Shown one piece after another: positions 15,627-15,662 of a stretch of 15,662 bases of DNA; within the stretch, counting starts at the first letter, position 1; each line of letters starts with the position of its first letter. The position numbers and the translations under genes were made by a program. Source of the stretch: Candidatus Absconditabacterales bacterium (GTDB lineage: Bacteria > Patescibacteriota > Gracilibacteria > Absconditabacterales > Absconditicoccaceae); contig JALOAF010000024.1 in assembly GCA_023228925.1 (NCBI GenBank), positions 1 through 15,662 of the forward strand, read 5' to 3'. Under the pieces are notes generated by a model that saw nothing but the letters and a program-made list of their open reading frames with translations, was not told the DNA's origin and did no database searches.

Positions 15627-15662
15627 ATGCAATATAAAATTTGTAAAAAATGTTGAGAAAAG
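15627..15662 (+). CDS. Start of a gene running off the window, CxxC protein
   Basis: Twelve codons are visible from ATG at 15627: MQYKICKKCGEK, with the glycine encoded by TGA. The Cys-x-x-Cys-Gly pair is typical of one half of a zinc ribbon or a rubredoxin-like knuckle, but too little is present to name the protein. It is divergent from the surface-protein gene, and a terminator-like hairpin sits just before the start codon. Confidence 0.42.

Noticed and set aside
1..15662. tRNA or other structured RNA genes
   Set aside because: I looked for cloverleaf arms and TTCGA-type T-loops; the only TTCGA matches lie in the repeat cluster and lack tRNA arms.

Overview
The window is AT-rich bacterial DNA that only makes sense if UGA is read as glycine (NCBI code 25). 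TGA falls in frame at invariant glycines of ClpB, Obg, RlmH and HemW. All eleven CDSs whose ends lie in the window stop at TAA or TAG, never TGA. This points to the candidate phyla radiation, specifically Absconditabacteria (SR1) or Gracilibacteria (BD1-5). Every gene was therefore read through TGA.

Left part, minus strand: a complete clpB (102-2744) sits behind a sigma70-like promoter and a CIRCE-like (HrcA) operator. Upstream of it lies a short PriA-like protein (2991-3728) that keeps the N-terminal region and part of helicase lobe 1 but has no recognisable ATPase motifs. Plus strand from about 3988: a tiny hypothetical ORF (3988-4146), the ribosome-assembly GTPase gene obg (4269-5741) and the 23S rRNA methyltransferase gene rlmH (5862-6305), closed by a branched terminator.

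The 666-base gap between the convergent genes rlmH and hemW (6306-6971) holds a cluster of dispersed repeats richer in GC than the genes: two copies of the widespread GTCATTCTGAGCGAAGCGAAG-type element, large imperfect hairpins, a three-copy 30-bp tandem array and a C6/G6 palindrome. hemW (6972-8273, minus) encodes a radical-SAM heme chaperone-like protein.

Right part: a plus-strand run of unrecognised genes follows, with three small ORFs (8564-9169, 9196-9501, 9503-9661) and then one 729-residue protein (9883-12072). A bidirectional terminator separates this from a 1094-residue exported surface protein on the minus strand (12168-15452). That protein has a signal/anchor segment, leucine-rich repeats, a CTDP-type Cys motif, near-identical 46-residue propeller-like repeats and C-terminal SLH-like repeats, and it is driven by a consensus promoter. 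At the right edge a divergent gene begins (15627, CxxC start) directly behind a terminator-like hairpin.

Functionally, the left half is housekeeping (protein disaggregation, ribosome maturation, rRNA modification, heme handling). The right half is lineage-specific: unknown proteins plus a large envelope protein. No recognisable Shine-Dalgarno motif precedes any of the ten ATG starts that I judge reliable. I found no tRNA, rRNA, CRISPR array or transposase.
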